Shown piece after piece: positions 34,934 through 42,860 of a DNA stretch of 64,000 nucleotides. Position numbers and translations under genes: made by a program. The notes beneath the pieces were generated by a model that saw nothing but the letters and a program-made list of their open reading frames with translations, was not told the origin of the DNA and ran no database searches. The number at the start of each line of letters is the position of its first letter. Positions within the stretch are counted from its first letter, which is position 1. Origin of the DNA: Geitlerinema sp. S16 (lineage in GTDB: Bacteria; Cyanobacteriota; Cyanobacteriia; Cyanobacteriales; Geitlerinemataceae); assembly GCA_011390275.1 (NCBI GenBank), contig JAABST010000012.1:36920-100919 (forward strand), given 5' to 3'.

Positions 34934-36413
34934 ACTGGCGTAACACCGATCGCTGTACCGCCAGCCACGATCGCCCGGTTGCCCGCGCCGCCCGTGCCAC
35001 GTCCTCATACTCCGGCTGAATATTGACGATCGCCCCATCGCGATCACGCGCGATTTTGACCGAGATCGTTTGTCCGTCGAGGGCGATCGTCTCAAACTCC
35101 CGCGCCAGGATCGTCCGTGATTGTAGACGGTGACGAATGCCAAGGGTGGTGGTTTCGCGAAAAATAATGGTCTCGCAGGCGATCCGCAAATCTGGCGCAC
35201 AAATGACCGTTAGTGCTAGCCCCGCGCGTGATTTTTTCATACCGATCGGCGTTGTAAGCACATCCAACGCGCCCGCTTCAAACAGACGATCGAACACATA
35301 GCCGATCGCCTGGGGGCTGAGATCGTCGATCTGAGTTTCGAGGACGGCAACGGTCTCGGACGTACCCAGGGATTGTGCGTCAAGTTCTGGGTTAGCGATC
35401 GACACCGCCGGGTCTGTCGCCGGGTCTATCACCGCGTCACCAACCCACAGGCGCAACGCATTCGGCAGGCTGAGATCGATCGTCCCCGCACCCCAACCGA
35501 CGCGATCGAGCATCATCGCCGGTGGTTTGCCAAACCCTGCCGCCAACTCCACCATTAACGCCGCCCCCGTCGGTGTCACCAGCTCGCGATCGATACCATT
35601 GTCATACACCGGTACGCGACGCATCTGCCACAGCTTCAACACCGCCGGAACCGGAACAGGTAACCGACCATGTGCCGCCCACACCGTGCCACCGCCCGTC
35701 GGTAGCGCCGAACAATACACCGTTTCCACATCGAGCCAATCCAGACCGATGCACGTGCCGACGATATCGACGATCGCATCGAGGCCGCCGACTTCATGAA
35801 AATGGACGGCTTCGGGCGCAACGTTGTGAACTTCGCTTTCGGCTTGAGCTAAACGGCGAAACACGGCGAGGCTCCACCGCTGCACGCGATCGGGCAACTC
35901 TGCCGCTGTGATCATCGCCTCGATATCGGGTAGGGTTCGATCGTGCGTGTGGTGGTGGTGTTTGTCCGAATGGTCGTGTTTGTGATGATGATGCCCATGA
36001 GCGTGATGGGCATCATCATGTCCATGAGCGTGTTTATGATCACGGACATGATCGTGGTGGTGTTCGTCATGACGATGAGCCTGATCGTGGTGGTGGTCAT
36101 GTTCCGGCTCGTGTTTATGGTCATGATCTGGCTCATGATTTTGCTCATGCTCTAGAGGGGGCAAAAGCTGTCCGCCTTCGCCTTCGGTTAAAAATGCATC
36201 AGATTCACGATCGCGTAAATCCACATGAACCTTGGTCGCCGCCTGATCGTTCTTTAAAACACGCTCAACCCGTAGACGGTACTGATCCGCGATGCCGAGC
36301 CGATCCAAACCCTGGCGCAACACCACGATCGGGACACCCGCATCCACCAGCGCCCCCAGACACATATCACCGGCAATCCCAGTTGGACAGTCGAGATAAA
36401 CGATTTTTCCCAT
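34920..36413 (-). CDS. larC: LarC, nickel-pincer cofactor nickel insertase
   Basis: LarC inserts nickel into the pincer nucleotide cofactor. 497 residues in one frame (in lactobacilli it is made as two overlapping frames). MGKIVYLDCPTGIAGDMCLG at the start, ESEVHNVAPEAVHFHEVGG and the later LVTPTGAALMVELA are diagnostic. Between about 88 and 162 there is a very His-rich insert with roughly 33 His in 75 residues, in DHDHKH, HHHDH, HGHHHHKHDH style. LarC usually has some His here, but this is long. No larB or larE gene is in the window. A nickel-storage function of the loop is inferred. Confidence 0.9.
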   Translation of the reverse strand: MGKIVYLDCPTGIAGDMCLGALVDAGVPIVVLRQGLDRLGIADQYRLRVERVLKNDQAATKVHVDLRDRESDAFLTEGEGGQLLPPLEHEQNHEPDHDHKHEPEHDHHHDQAHRHDEHHHDHVRDHKHAHGHDDAHHAHGHHHHKHDHSDKHHHHTHDRTLPDIEAMITAAELPDRVQRWSLAVFRRLAQAESEVHNVAPEAVHFHEVGGLDAIVDIVGTCIGLDWLDVETVYCSALPTGGGTVWAAHGRLPVPVPAVLKLWQMRRVPVYDNGIDRELVTPTGAALMVELAAGFGKPPAMMLDRVGWGAGTIDLSLPNALRLWVGDAVIDPATDPAVSIANPELDAQSLGTSETVAVLETQIDDLSPQAIGYVFDRLFEAGALDVLTTPIGMKKSRAGLALTVICAPDLRIACETIIFRETTTLGIRHRLQSRTILAREFETIALDGQTISVKIARDRDGAIVNIQPEYEDVARAARATGRSWLAVQRSVLRQYGNA

Positions 36414-36526
36414 AGCCCGGTTGTTCTCATGAATGGATGGATTTTGATGAATTGAGATGAATTAGGTTTTAATCAACCAGAAATTGAGCTGAATTAACCT
36501 AAAAACGCGACGCAGTCACCGACGAT

Positions 36527-37198
36527 CTACGCCTGCCCGAGTCCCGCAACGAACGATCGAATACGAGCCTCGATCGCGCCCCATTCCCGACGACGGACGA
36601 GATCGGCGGGAAACAATTCGCTCGACAGTGCCACCGCGATCGCGCCCGCCTCCAAATAGCCCGCCGCCGCTGTGATCGTAATGCCACCCGTGGGAATAAA
36701 CGCCAGGTGGGGGAGCGGAGCCTGTAACGCTCGCAGATAGTCAACACCACCCACCGCAGCGATCGGAAAAAGTTTAATGGCGGTGGCTCCGGCGATATGT
36801 GCTCGGTGGATTTCAGTCGGAGTTAAGGCTCCGGGGATGCAGGGAATCGACGCCGATCGAGCCGCTGCGATCGTGGCGAGATCGGTGTGGGGCGAAAACA
36901 AAAATTGTGCGCCCGCTGCGATCGCTGCCCGAGCCTCGGCAGCGGACAAAATCGTCCCCGCACCAATATCACACTGGGAGAAATCCCGGCGTAGACTGGC
37001 GATCGTCTGCGCGGCGGTTTGCTCATCCCAGGCGATTTCTATCATGGTCAGCCCCGCAGCGATCGCCAAACGTGCCAGACGATCGCCCAGCTCAAACGAG
37101 TCGGATCGCACTAATGCGATCGCCCGCTGCTGACGTAAACGCTGCAACCATATCCGATCCGACGTTGCACCCTCGGTTCGTAAATTCGGCTGCATCAA
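36527..37198 (-). CDS. KDPG/KHG aldolase-family protein
   Basis: 223 residues, TIM barrel. Schiff-base Lys142 in GATAIKLFPIAAVGG, Glu54 in TMIEIAWD, GAGTIL, and FIPTGGIT late. This family cleaves 2-keto-3-deoxy-6-phosphogluconate (Entner-Doudoroff) or 4-hydroxy-2-oxoglutarate. All key residues are present. The PSPH-like loop is FSPHTD rather than the more usual VSP; still, the enzyme should be active. Two ATGs start the gene. No Edd gene nearby. Same strand as larC, 113 bases apart. Confidence 0.85.
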   Translation of the reverse strand: MMQPNLRTEGATSDRIWLQRLRQQRAIALVRSDSFELGDRLARLAIAAGLTMIEIAWDEQTAAQTIASLRRDFSQCDIGAGTILSAAEARAAIAAGAQFLFSPHTDLATIAAARSASIPCIPGALTPTEIHRAHIAGATAIKLFPIAAVGGVDYLRALQAPLPHLAFIPTGGITITAAAGYLEAGAIAVALSSELFPADLVRRREWGAIEARIRSFVAGLGQA

Positions 37199-37292
37199 CG
37201 TGTTCGGAAAATGTGGACAAAGTATGAATGAGTGGCCGGATGAATGGCTCGATTGGGTTCAGGGTTGCGATCGTTCGTCGAAAAAACTTCGC

Positions 37293-38000
37293 TCACTTCG
37301 AGACAAAGTGAATCCACAGATCGCCGTCCGTCCCGCAAACATGTTGCATCATGCCGTAAGAATAGACCAGATTTTGACCGCTCACCGACGTGTCATAGCC
37401 CCACTCAAACCACTGGCCGCGCGGATCGTTGACAATCCAACCCTCGTTGCTATAGCCACGAATAACTACGATATGCCCCGCCTTGGTAAACCAACCGTGG
37501 GTGATGATCGGATTACCCGCTGCGAGCCAATCTTTCACCGCGCTCCAGCTTGCTTTCGGGTCGAAGCGATCGCTGTAGCCATACGCCTGAAACAGCTTGG
37601 CGAGATCGTGGGGGGACTGTCGTGCTAGCCCGCTTTTCTCGCAGTATTGAAACAGTTCATCTTCGAGCTGGATGCCCTGATTTAGTGCCGGACGCCCCAG
37701 GAAGGCCATACACATCGCCACACTAGTCACATTTGAAGTCGCTTCGGGCTTGTAAACATTATCGAGCTGCGAGAGATACGGAACCGGCAAATTCACCTGA
37801 GAGGGCGCGCCGGGCTTGGTCGTCGCGACCTGAGCCGCCGCCTGACCGCCAGGGTTGCGCCAAATCGTGGCAAACTCCGAATCGGTATCGAGCAGTTCGG
37901 GATTGGTGCGGCGGAGTTCCTGTTCAAGGTAGGCCAGCGCTTCGTCTTGCTGGGACAGCCCTTTGTAGTATTTCGCGACGTTAACGAGGGAAACGCTCAT
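37293..38000 (-). CDS. C39-like peptidase paralogue with catalytic Cys replaced by Ser
   Basis: 235 residues. An N-terminal ~50-residue module (SLVNVAKYYKGLSQQDEALA ... DTDSEFATIWR) shared with the next gene, then a C39-like papain fold (~75-235): LNLPVPYLSQLDNVYKPEAT, SNVTSVAMCMAFLG, HGWFTKAGHIVVIRGY, NDPRGQWFEWGYDT. Compared with the neighbour, the active-site SCNVTS reads TSNVTS, so the Cys is Ser, while His (GHIVVI) and the Asn/Asp (NDPRG) remain. It may be an inactive or altered enzyme. No signal peptide. Same strand, 88 bases after the GH19 fusion: one operon is likely. Role unknown. Confidence 0.7.
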   Translation of the reverse strand: MSVSLVNVAKYYKGLSQQDEALAYLEQELRRTNPELLDTDSEFATIWRNPGGQAAAQVATTKPGAPSQVNLPVPYLSQLDNVYKPEATSNVTSVAMCMAFLGRPALNQGIQLEDELFQYCEKSGLARQSPHDLAKLFQAYGYSDRFDPKASWSAVKDWLAAGNPIITHGWFTKAGHIVVIRGYSNEGWIVNDPRGQWFEWGYDTSVSGQNLVYSYGMMQHVCGTDGDLWIHFVSK

Positions 38001-38088
38001 GGTGAGGGTGAGGAAGTGAAGGTGACAAGGATGGGGAGTACAGCGGAGGGGAAATGACAGACGTGACGATCGCGTTTTGAATCACGGC

Positions 38089-39948
38089 TTACATCACGGC
38101 CTGGAATTTCTGGACGACCGGCCAGAAGTGATCCCAACCGTTGAGACCACCGTTAACCGCACGGCGAACCCCTTGCCAGTCGTCTTCAAGGGCGCGTTCA
38201 TCCACCGATCGCTCCCAGAAATATTCCACCAGAATTTTCGATGCGGCATCGGGATCGAGCGCCAGATCGGGATTACCCTCTAAGTCAATTCCGATTTTTT
38301 GACCGTAGTGGCGGTAGTTGGCGCGTCCGGTGATTTGCACAAAGCCGCGCCCGTGATAGCGCACCCCGTCACCCGGTTGGGTATTGCCCAAGTCCGATCG
38401 CCCTTCATACATATCGTGAAAGTAGCTATCGCCGCCCCATTCTCGGATGGGTTGGAAGCCATTCGTTTCAACGGAAATCGTCGCGAGCGCAGCAATCAGC
38501 GTCGGCTTATTCAGCATATTTTTGCCTTCGAGACCGGCGATTAGCGGCGGCAGATACATATCCACATCGCTGAGTTTTGCGCCCATCACCTGGGCTGCGG
38601 TTTCGTGGTCGATGAAGTCGTTTTTACCCGAGGCCATGCCGGGGACTTCCTTGGCGGTAAGCAGAGTATTGGCAAATTCGGGCGTGATGCGATCGCCCGG
38701 TAAATTAAACGCCTGAGCGAATTTCACCAGTGCGCCCTCGGTCTTGCGGCCATAGAGACCATCGGCCACATCGCGCAAAACTTTGAGGTCGATCAAGCGC
38801 TGCTGTACCTGCTTCGTGAGCGTCGTCACCTTCGCCACTTCCGAGAATGGCAGCGTGACACCACTATCGACCAGTGCTTTCAGGCTCGTCGGCAGAGTGG
38901 CCGGTTTCTTCGCCGGTGTGCTGGCGGGACTGGCTTTGGTTGCAGGTGCAGGCGCTTTCGAGCTGCTTGCAGTCGTCGCCGGAGCCGCAGCACTCGGGAT
39001 ACTTTGCCCCGGCTTGCCATCGACGTAGTGAATCCACAGATCGCCATCAGGGCCGCAGACATCCTTCATCATGGCGTAGGAGTAGACCAGATTTGCGCCG
39101 CTCTTTTGGGTGTCGTAGCCGTCCTTATGCCATTCTCCGTAGGGATCATGGACGATCCAGCCGCTGCTGTTATAGCCAATGATGCAAATGATGTGGCCGG
39201 ACTGGGTAAACCAGCCGTGGGTGATGCAGGGCTTGCCGCGATCGACCCAGGCTTTCACTTCCGCCCATTTAGCGTCAGGCTGAAAGTCATCTTTATAGCC
39301 GTACTGAATCAACACCTTCCGCAGATCATCGGGCGAGTGCCGCGATAGCCCGTTGTTGATCATGTATTCGTACAGCTCATCTTCGAGCTGTTTGCCGCCG
39401 GACTGTTGCGGCTGCCCGAAGTAGGCCATGCACATCGAGACGGAGGTGACGTTACACGATCCGTGGGGGTTGTTCGTGTTGTCGAGTTGGGACAAAAACG
39501 GCACATTGAGATGCACCGATCCATCGGCTTTTTTCCAGGGGGTCGCGCTGGTGGTTTTGGCGGCGGGGGCTGGAACCGGGGTTTTCGCGGGTGGTGAGAC
39601 CGATTTGCTCGCCGGAGCGGGGGTTTTTGTCGGCGTTTTGGCGGCGGGGGCTGGAACCGGAGTTTTGGCGGCGGGAGCGGGAGTCTTCGCGACGGTTTTC
39701 CGGCTGACGGGTGCTTTGCCCGATCGCGTGCTGGTTTTACCGGACGATTTGGGCTGAGCCGCCTGCGCCGCCGCTTTGACGGCAGGAGTCGCGGCAGCTT
39801 CCTTGCGCCAGATCTGCATGAACATCGACCCATCGGCGAGCAAATCGGGACGCACCTGAGCGATTTGTTCCTGAAGCCTTTGCAGGGCTTTGGCTTGGTG
39901 CGGCTGATCCGTGTAGTATTTGGCGACGTTGACTAGGGAAATGCTCAT
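38089..39948 (-). CDS. C39-like peptidase - peptidoglycan-binding - GH19 fusion
   Basis: 619 residues. Domain order: shared N-terminal module (~1-50, LVNVAKYYTDQPHQAKALQ ... FMQIWR), Pro/Ala/Lys-rich linker (~55-140), C39-like domain (~145-310) with Cys in GSCNVTSVSMCMAYFG, His in GHIICIIGY and HDPYG; a second linker; a PG_binding-like helix set (~375-430, QQRLIDLKVLRDV ... GYGRKTEGALVKFA region); then a GH19 lysozyme/chitinase domain (~465-619) with catalytic Glu in ISVETNGF and YHGRGFVQITGRANY. No signal peptide. It could cut peptides and the glycan of peptidoglycan or chitin; a lytic effector or wall-remodelling role is inferred. Confidence 0.8.
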   Translation of the reverse strand: MSISLVNVAKYYTDQPHQAKALQRLQEQIAQVRPDLLADGSMFMQIWRKEAAATPAVKAAAQAAQPKSSGKTSTRSGKAPVSRKTVAKTPAPAAKTPVPAPAAKTPTKTPAPASKSVSPPAKTPVPAPAAKTTSATPWKKADGSVHLNVPFLSQLDNTNNPHGSCNVTSVSMCMAYFGQPQQSGGKQLEDELYEYMINNGLSRHSPDDLRKVLIQYGYKDDFQPDAKWAEVKAWVDRGKPCITHGWFTQSGHIICIIGYNSSGWIVHDPYGEWHKDGYDTQKSGANLVYSYAMMKDVCGPDGDLWIHYVDGKPGQSIPSAAAPATTASSSKAPAPATKASPASTPAKKPATLPTSLKALVDSGVTLPFSEVAKVTTLTKQVQQRLIDLKVLRDVADGLYGRKTEGALVKFAQAFNLPGDRITPEFANTLLTAKEVPGMASGKNDFIDHETAAQVMGAKLSDVDMYLPPLIAGLEGKNMLNKPTLIAALATISVETNGFQPIREWGGDSYFHDMYEGRSDLGNTQPGDGVRYHGRGFVQITGRANYRHYGQKIGIDLEGNPDLALDPDAASKILVEYFWERSVDERALEDDWQGVRRAVNGGLNGWDHFWPVVQKFQAVM

Positions 39949-40298
39949 GCGACGCTAACCGGGGATGTTTCCGATCGAGAATAAAACGGAGATGGAATAG
40001 CCGTGTGGCTGGCCGATCGCCGGGCGATCGACCCACGCTATCCGGGAAGGCAGGTGCTGATCGATGGGTAGCTCAACATCTCGATTAACCTGCTGTGTTC
40101 AGGTGAAACGGATGCTGGAACGTCGGCCAAATCTATCGGCCATACGACCATCGAAAAAATGCATTCTTTATCTTAGCCTGTTTATTCTCGTGGCCTACCG
40201 ACGTTCGATATTGCGAAATGTGATGTTTCGTTAAAACCTCGTAGCGCAACCCTCTGGGTTACTTGCAGGCTAGAAGTTAGCGCTACGTTGAGGCCGTT
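39949..40298. other. Intergenic upstream of the GH19 fusion, with a hairpin at 40240-40287
   Basis: About 350 bases. CGTAGCGCAAC (40240-40250) and GTTAGCGCTACG (40276-40287) form an 11-12 bp stem with one bulged base and a ~25-base loop, 12 bases after the PyrF-PyrE stop. It may be the 3' hairpin of that gene or a decayed repeat. No gene seen. Confidence 0.45.
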
Positions 40299-41888
40299 TC
40301 AATTCAAGATTTCTGAGTCGCTGTGTTGCATGGCCTCAAACTGATCGGCATTGATGCAGCCGAGATCGTAGAGCGTGTGAGCAATTTGGGTTAGACCGAG
40401 GACAGAATGGGCGGTGTAGCCGTGGTTGGCGATGTGTTCGATCACGCCGCGCCCTTGGTCGATGAGCACGACGAGATCCGTCACGCGCAAGCCCGCTGAT
40501 TCGAGCTTGCCGATGCCTTCGATGATGCTTTTGCCGGTGATGAGCGTGTCATCGACCACGGCGATCGTCTCGCCGGGATGAAATTCGCCCTCGATCGCGC
40601 GGCGTGTGCCGTGGGCTTTGACCTCCTTGCGGGGAAAAATCAGCGGATGTTCGAGCATGAGCGACAGACCCGTCGCGGTGGGCAGCGATCCGTAGGGAAT
40701 CCCGGCAATGCGATCGAACTGCAACGTTTTGAGGATATCGGCGTAGGCATTCAGAACTGATTGGAAAAGGGTCGGGTTTGAAATAATTTGTCGGAGGTCG
40801 ATGTAGTAGGGAAAAGTTTCCCCGGCGGCCTGGACGAAATCGCCGAAGAGGACGCAGCCGGAATCGTAAAGCTGGCGAATGAGGGCGCGTCGGGCGGGGA
40901 GAACTTGGGCGAGGATGTTGGCATCGAACGATCGCGGTGTGGCGATCGGTGCGTCCTGGGAAAACGCGATCGAAGAGCGGGTTTTGGCGGCGTGGATGCG
41001 TTGGTCACGATCGGCGTGTTTTGCCCGATTGCGAGCGATGCGCTCGATCGCGTCCACGTGTAAATTCAGCCGCGCCACCCGTAAATCCAGGTCATCGCAG
41101 CGCAGCCAATCCTGCGGCACGGGCAACAATAACCCACCGCCTTGATCATCCTGTCCCGCCCGTAGCAGCGCATCGAGATCACTGCCCTCGCTCCAAATAC
41201 TCCGCGCTAGGATCAACCGCTCCGGCGCGATCGCCCGAATCGAGGCCAGCACCGCCGGATCGGACGTACCAACCTCCAGCGCCAGCCGATCGGCACTGCC
41301 CCAGCGCCGCGCCTCGCGGGTGACCTGCTGATAGAGCGGGCGATCGGGACTCGGATAATTTTGGATCGCCGTGGCGGACGGATTTGAGGTGTGGCAATTG
41401 ACGAAAACGGCCTTGTCGGGATAGACGCCGAAGGGGATCAGCGCATCTTGACCGGCGTAGGGATCGAGGACGATCGCATCGACGTTCCAGCGTTCAAAGG
41501 CTAGCCGCGCCATCGCTGTGCCGGTGTTGAGGTCGCCGTGTTTCGCGTCGAGAATTACGGGAACGTGACAGGTATTCGCCGACGAATTCGACGCAGCGCC
41601 ACAGGTGGAAATCTCCGCCAGGATCTCCTCCAGCAGCGTTAAACCCGGTGCGCCCAGGGCGAGATAAAAGCCGAGAGTGGGTTTATAAGCGCAGACGCGA
41701 TCGTGGGTTTTTTCGATAATTTGTCGTAGCCACGCCCGCAAGTCGTCGATACGATAGTGGAAATATTCGCCAGACTCGTCACCACCGGGCATCATTTCCG
41801 GGTTGGGGTCAAGACCGATGACGAGACGGCTGCGATTGGTGGCGATCGCCTGTTGGAGTTTAGTGCGGAAGTTTACGGGCGGGGTCAA
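40299..41888 (-). CDS. pyrFE: Bifunctional orotidine-5'-phosphate decarboxylase / orotate phosphoribosyltransferase
   Basis: 529 residues, the cyanobacterial fusion. N-terminal PyrF (~1-290): RLVIGLDPNPE, YKPTLGFYLALG, and the DAKHGD Lys/Asp set. C-terminal PyrE (~320-515): LRQIISNP, IAGIPYGSLPTAT, and the PRPP motif IAVVDDTLITGKSI. Performs the last two steps of UMP synthesis with the OMP channelled between domains, as known of fused enzymes. Divergent from the DALR-domain gene, 27 bases between starts, so promoters overlap. A hairpin follows at 40240-40287. Confidence 0.95.
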   Translation of the reverse strand: MTPPVNFRTKLQQAIATNRSRLVIGLDPNPEMMPGGDESGEYFHYRIDDLRAWLRQIIEKTHDRVCAYKPTLGFYLALGAPGLTLLEEILAEISTCGAASNSSANTCHVPVILDAKHGDLNTGTAMARLAFERWNVDAIVLDPYAGQDALIPFGVYPDKAVFVNCHTSNPSATAIQNYPSPDRPLYQQVTREARRWGSADRLALEVGTSDPAVLASIRAIAPERLILARSIWSEGSDLDALLRAGQDDQGGGLLLPVPQDWLRCDDLDLRVARLNLHVDAIERIARNRAKHADRDQRIHAAKTRSSIAFSQDAPIATPRSFDANILAQVLPARRALIRQLYDSGCVLFGDFVQAAGETFPYYIDLRQIISNPTLFQSVLNAYADILKTLQFDRIAGIPYGSLPTATGLSLMLEHPLIFPRKEVKAHGTRRAIEGEFHPGETIAVVDDTLITGKSIIEGIGKLESAGLRVTDLVVLIDQGRGVIEHIANHGYTAHSVLGLTQIAHTLYDLGCINADQFEAMQHSDSEILN

Positions 41889-41915
41889 CGGTAGAGCGCA
41901 CGCGGGGCGGCAAAT

Positions 41916-42860
41916 GTGAGGGTCATTGAGGTGAGATTTAGTTTACCGAGTGTTGGCGCTTCGGTGCGATCGAAGCTGGGGGAAACGATCCAGCTTTGCA
42001 AGGATTTCGAGGACATCGCCGGTTTAACCAATCCGTTACCGCCAATTCCTCTAACGCTGGATCGCCAAAGTTTACGAGTCCGTTACCGTTGCGCGATCGC
42101 CCAGCGGTTGGCGGCGATTGTCCATCAATCGCCCGTGGAATTAGCAACCCAGATTGCGACGGCTTGGAATCAGAATGATCGCGTCAATGGTCAGGCTCTC
42201 GCAACGATCGGCGTGCATCGTAGCGGCAGCCTCGATCTGGAATTGACCGACGCGGCGATCGCGACCTGGCTCGATGCCCTGTCTCAGATGCAAATTTCAT
42301 CGCGATCTCGATCGCCATCACAGCCGGATCATCCCGACGGCAATCAACCTTTTGCGGTGTACTACGCCCTCGATCGCAGCCGGAGTCTCATCGCCGCCGC
42401 CGAACGGGAGGGCTGGTTTGATCGGCAAACGTTGGCGCAATATTGGCTGGACGATCGCGGTCAGCTCAGACTGTCGCTCACGGCTGAACGTCACGTCATC
42501 CTCAACCTGATGCAGGCCACCGACGCGATCGGCGATCGCCTTGAAACATCCTTCACGTCATCTCCCAAACCATCCACCAAACCATCTACCCCATCGAAAC
42601 ACCGCCAAGATCAGCAAAAAATAGCCGATCGCCTTGCTGCCGATTTTGAAACCCTCCACCGCCACAGCCGACCCTGGCACGCCCGTCATACCCACGACAC
42701 CGCCACCGCCAGCGCTCGCCTGGGGCTACTCCTCAGCTATGCTCACACTCTACAAGCTGTTCTGATACCGTCATCCCAACTTGTTGGCGCAGCAGTTCCG
42801 TCGCGCTGGCTCCATCAACCGGACGCGAGAACCAATAGCCCTGGCCAAAATCACAGTTAA
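41916..42860 (+). CDS. DALR anticodon-binding domain protein
   Basis: 314 residues from GTG 41916 (a second in-frame GTG lies five codons later). The N-terminal half is low-similarity; the C-terminal half resembles a DALR domain of arginyl-tRNA synthetase, with PFAVYYALDRSRSLIAAAER, HVILNLMQATDAI, ADFETLHRHSR and LGLLLSYAHTLQA. Stand-alone DALR proteins are a cyanobacterial family of unknown function. Its last 128 bases overlap the end of the GGDEF/EAL gene on the opposite strand. Both frames stay open, so the tail may have grown by loss of an earlier stop. Confidence 0.65.
   Translation: MRVIEVRFSLPSVGASVRSKLGETIQLCKDFEDIAGLTNPLPPIPLTLDRQSLRVRYRCAIAQRLAAIVHQSPVELATQIATAWNQNDRVNGQALATIGVHRSGSLDLELTDAAIATWLDALSQMQISSRSRSPSQPDHPDGNQPFAVYYALDRSRSLIAAAEREGWFDRQTLAQYWLDDRGQLRLSLTAERHVILNLMQATDAIGDRLETSFTSSPKPSTKPSTPSKHRQDQQKIADRLAADFETLHRHSRPWHARHTHDTATASARLGLLLSYAHTLQAVLIPSSQLVGAAVPSRWLHQPDARTNSPGQNHS

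Noticed and set aside
35943..36155. Plus-strand frame of Met/Val repeats.
   Set aside because: It is the antisense of the His-rich stretch of larC (CAT codons read as ATG), not a gene.
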